A DNA stretch of 6,672 nt from an uncultured Erysipelotrichaceae bacterium (GTDB taxonomy: Bacteria; Bacillota_I; Bacilli_A; Erysipelotrichales; Erysipelotrichaceae): contig CALUZL010000028.1 of the NCBI GenBank assembly GCA_944325295.1, forward strand, positions 1 through 6,672. Direction: 5' to 3'. The notes beneath the pieces were generated by a model. It saw nothing but the letters and a program-made list of their open reading frames with translations, searched no databases and was not told the origin of the DNA. Below are positions 5,310 through 6,672 of this stretch, one piece after another (the stretch's first letter is position 1; every line of letters begins with the position of its first letter). The translations under genes were made by a program, and so were the position numbers.

Positions 5310-6154
5310 AGGTAGAAGGTTTAAAAAAGAATTATCCAAGCTTTAGCCTCGATCTTTCTTTAATTGTGAATAAGGGCGAAGTGCTTGGCATAATCGGTGC
5401 AAACGGTGCCGGTAAGACGACTCTTTTTAAAGCGATACTCGGTCTTATAAAAAAGGATGCTGGCGAGATCACCCTTTTTGGCAAACGAAGCGATGAACTC
5501 TCTTTAAAAGAAAGACAGGATATCGCCATTACGCTTGCCGATTCTAGTTTCAGCCGCTATTTGACGATAAAAGATGTCGGCCAGATCCTCAAGGAGATGT
5601 ATCCGTCTTTTGACCCTGTTTACTTTGATGATTTGCTTATAAAATTCGACCTTTCCAAAGACAAGAAACTGGCGACCCTTTCAAGTGGGATGCAGACCAG
5701 ATTCAAACTGATTTGTGCTCTTTGTCATCATCCTAAGCTTTTGATCTTGGATGAGCCGACGATCGGCCTTGATGTGATCGGCCGAAATGAGCTTTTAGAT
5801 CTATTGCGCAACCATCTTTGCAACTATGAAGACAGTACTATCCTCATCAGTTCCCATATCGCCTCAGACATCGAGACTTTGTGTGACCGGATCTGTCTTA
5901 TCGATAAAGGAAAGATCATCCTTGCGTGTGATACCGATCTTGTGATCGATAATTATGGGATTATCAAGGCCACTGAAGCACAATATCAGACAATCGACAA
6001 AGAATACATCATCGGTGTCAAAAAAGAAAATTACGGTTACACTTTGCTTACTGAGCAACGCTCTTATTATAGAGAAAACTATCCGGATGTGATCACTGAT
6101 GCAGCCGGCGTTGACGATATACTTACGATCATGACTAAAGGAGGCAGAATATGA
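5303..6154 (+). CDS. ABC transporter ATP-binding protein (YtrB/BcrA-like)
   Basis: From the ATG at 5303 this is a 283-aa ATPase subunit that powers the membrane protein encoded next. Walker A is GANGAGKTT (32-40, K38). The signature is LSSGMQ (126-131). Walker B is LLILDEPT with D150 and catalytic E151, the D-loop is GLD (155-157), and the switch histidine is H185 in SSHIASD. At the Q-loop position (about 77-88, ITLADSSFSRYL) no Gln is evident, a departure also seen in some YtrB-like exporters. Residues about 205-283 form the usual C-terminal extension of drug or bacitracin-type ATPases. The gene overlaps gntR by 7 nt and the permease gene by 4 nt (ATGA at 6151-6154). Efflux of a peptide or cell-envelope-active compound is the family expectation; the substrate is unknown. 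Confidence 0.93.
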   Translation: MLKVEGLKKNYPSFSLDLSLIVNKGEVLGIIGANGAGKTTLFKAILGLIKKDAGEITLFGKRSDELSLKERQDIAITLADSSFSRYLTIKDVGQILKEMYPSFDPVYFDDLLIKFDLSKDKKLATLSSGMQTRFKLICALCHHPKLLILDEPTIGLDVIGRNELLDLLRNHLCNYEDSTILISSHIASDIETLCDRICLIDKGKIILACDTDLVIDNYGIIKATEAQYQTIDKEYIIGVKKENYGYTLLTEQRSYYRENYPDVITDAAGVDDILTIMTKGGRI

Positions 6155-6672
6155 AAGGTCTCATCATCAAAGATATCAAACTTCTTAAAAATATGATTCT
6201 CTTTTTGGGCATCTTTGCCGGTGTAGCGATCTTGATGCTCATAAGAGGCAGTAACCTCATCTTCCCTTGCACTATCTTTGCCCTTATAACCTCATATACC
6301 GCCATAGCGACGATCAGCTATGACGAATACGACAGGGGCTATGCGACGATCTTTACCCTGCCGATCACAAGAAAAGATTACGTGCTTGAAAAATACCTTT
6401 TCACCCTAACTTTGGGGGCAGCGGCCTTTTTCTTATTGGCGATCTGTGCAATGTTCATCATGTCTTTTGAAGGCCAAAGTCTCGACTATATTTTTGAACA
6501 GTTCTCTTTTGCCCTTGTCATGTTGCCGATCATCATCATCTTCGAAGCTTTGATCTTGCCCTTCAAACTAAAGTTCAGTGCTGAAAAAAGCACGATCGTC
6601 CTTTTTATCATAATCGGTACCTTTCTTTTTTTCGGTCGTCTTTTCTTTGCTCAAGTAGCTGATTTAGATCTT
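6151..6672 (+). CDS. ABC-2 type transporter membrane protein, N-terminal part (runs off the window)
   Basis: The frame is open from the ATG at 6151 to the right edge, giving 174 residues without a stop. AAAGGAGG at 6137-6144, 6 nt upstream, is a near-perfect ribosome site. Predicted membrane segments are near residues 14-31, 36-54, 84-104, 118-137 and 148-165. Between the second and third is the cytoplasmic stretch SYDEYDRGYATIFTLPITRKDYVLEKYL. This matches the ABC2_membrane_5 pattern (YDE-x-n-TLPxxRKxxVxxKY), which is typical of permeases paired with YtrA regulators. It forms the membrane channel with the preceding ATPase. The ATGA overlap indicates coupled translation. A full protein of this type is somewhat over 200 residues, so most of it is visible. 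Further permease or ATPase genes may follow outside the window. Confidence 0.88.
   Translation, partial: MKGLIIKDIKLLKNMILFLGIFAGVAILMLIRGSNLIFPCTIFALITSYTAIATISYDEYDRGYATIFTLPITRKDYVLEKYLFTLTLGAAAFFLLAICAMFIMSFEGQSLDYIFEQFSFALVMLPIIIIFEALILPFKLKFSAEKSTIVLFIIIGTFLFFGRLFFAQVADLDL

Noticed and set aside
1..6672. CRISPR array, tRNA, rRNA or toxin-antitoxin pair
   Set aside because: No regularly spaced repeats, cloverleaf, rRNA-like blocks or paired small genes are visible on either strand.

Overview
The window reads as chromosomal DNA of a low-to-moderate GC Gram-positive bacterium (Bacillota). The evidence is strong purine-rich Shine-Dalgarno sites (AGAGAGG, GGAGG, AAAGGAGG), TATAAT-type promoters, U-tailed intrinsic terminators, a YtrA-type GntR/ABC cassette and an IS30-type transposase remnant. 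An Erysipelotrichia-like gut lineage would fit, but that is an impression and not a demonstrated placement. TGA is used as an ordinary stop in the intact genes.

Layout, left to right. (1) 1-1520: the 3' end of a class I ribonucleotide reductase large subunit gene (nrdA type), the complete small subunit gene nrdB, and a strong hairpin terminator. Together they make deoxyribonucleotides. (2) 1521-2403: a gene-poor, decayed stretch. It holds the C-terminal catalytic fragment of an IS30-family transposase on the plus strand. It also holds what looks like a dead minus-strand gene followed by its own U-tailed hairpin, plus a weakly repeated 22-nt motif. (3) 2404-3174: a GNAT-type acetyltransferase with a -10 box so close to its ATG that its mRNA may be leaderless. 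(4) 3228-4829: a YjgR/DUF853-type HerA-like ATPase with a charged coiled coil and a glycine-rich basic tail, then a terminator. (5) 4884-6672: a translationally coupled cassette made of a YtrA-type GntR repressor, an ABC ATPase and a truncated ABC-2 membrane protein. It is driven by a good sigma-A promoter in which the -10 region is a perfect 10-bp tandem repeat. The repressor probably controls its own cassette.

The complete genes belong to known families and I do not see an obviously new multi-gene system. The two least ordinary signals are a strong excess of the tetranucleotide GATC, produced partly by synonymous codon choice (AAG, GCG, ACG, TCG or GAG used just before ATC), and the decayed minus-strand gene with a surviving terminator in the 1931-2403 gap.
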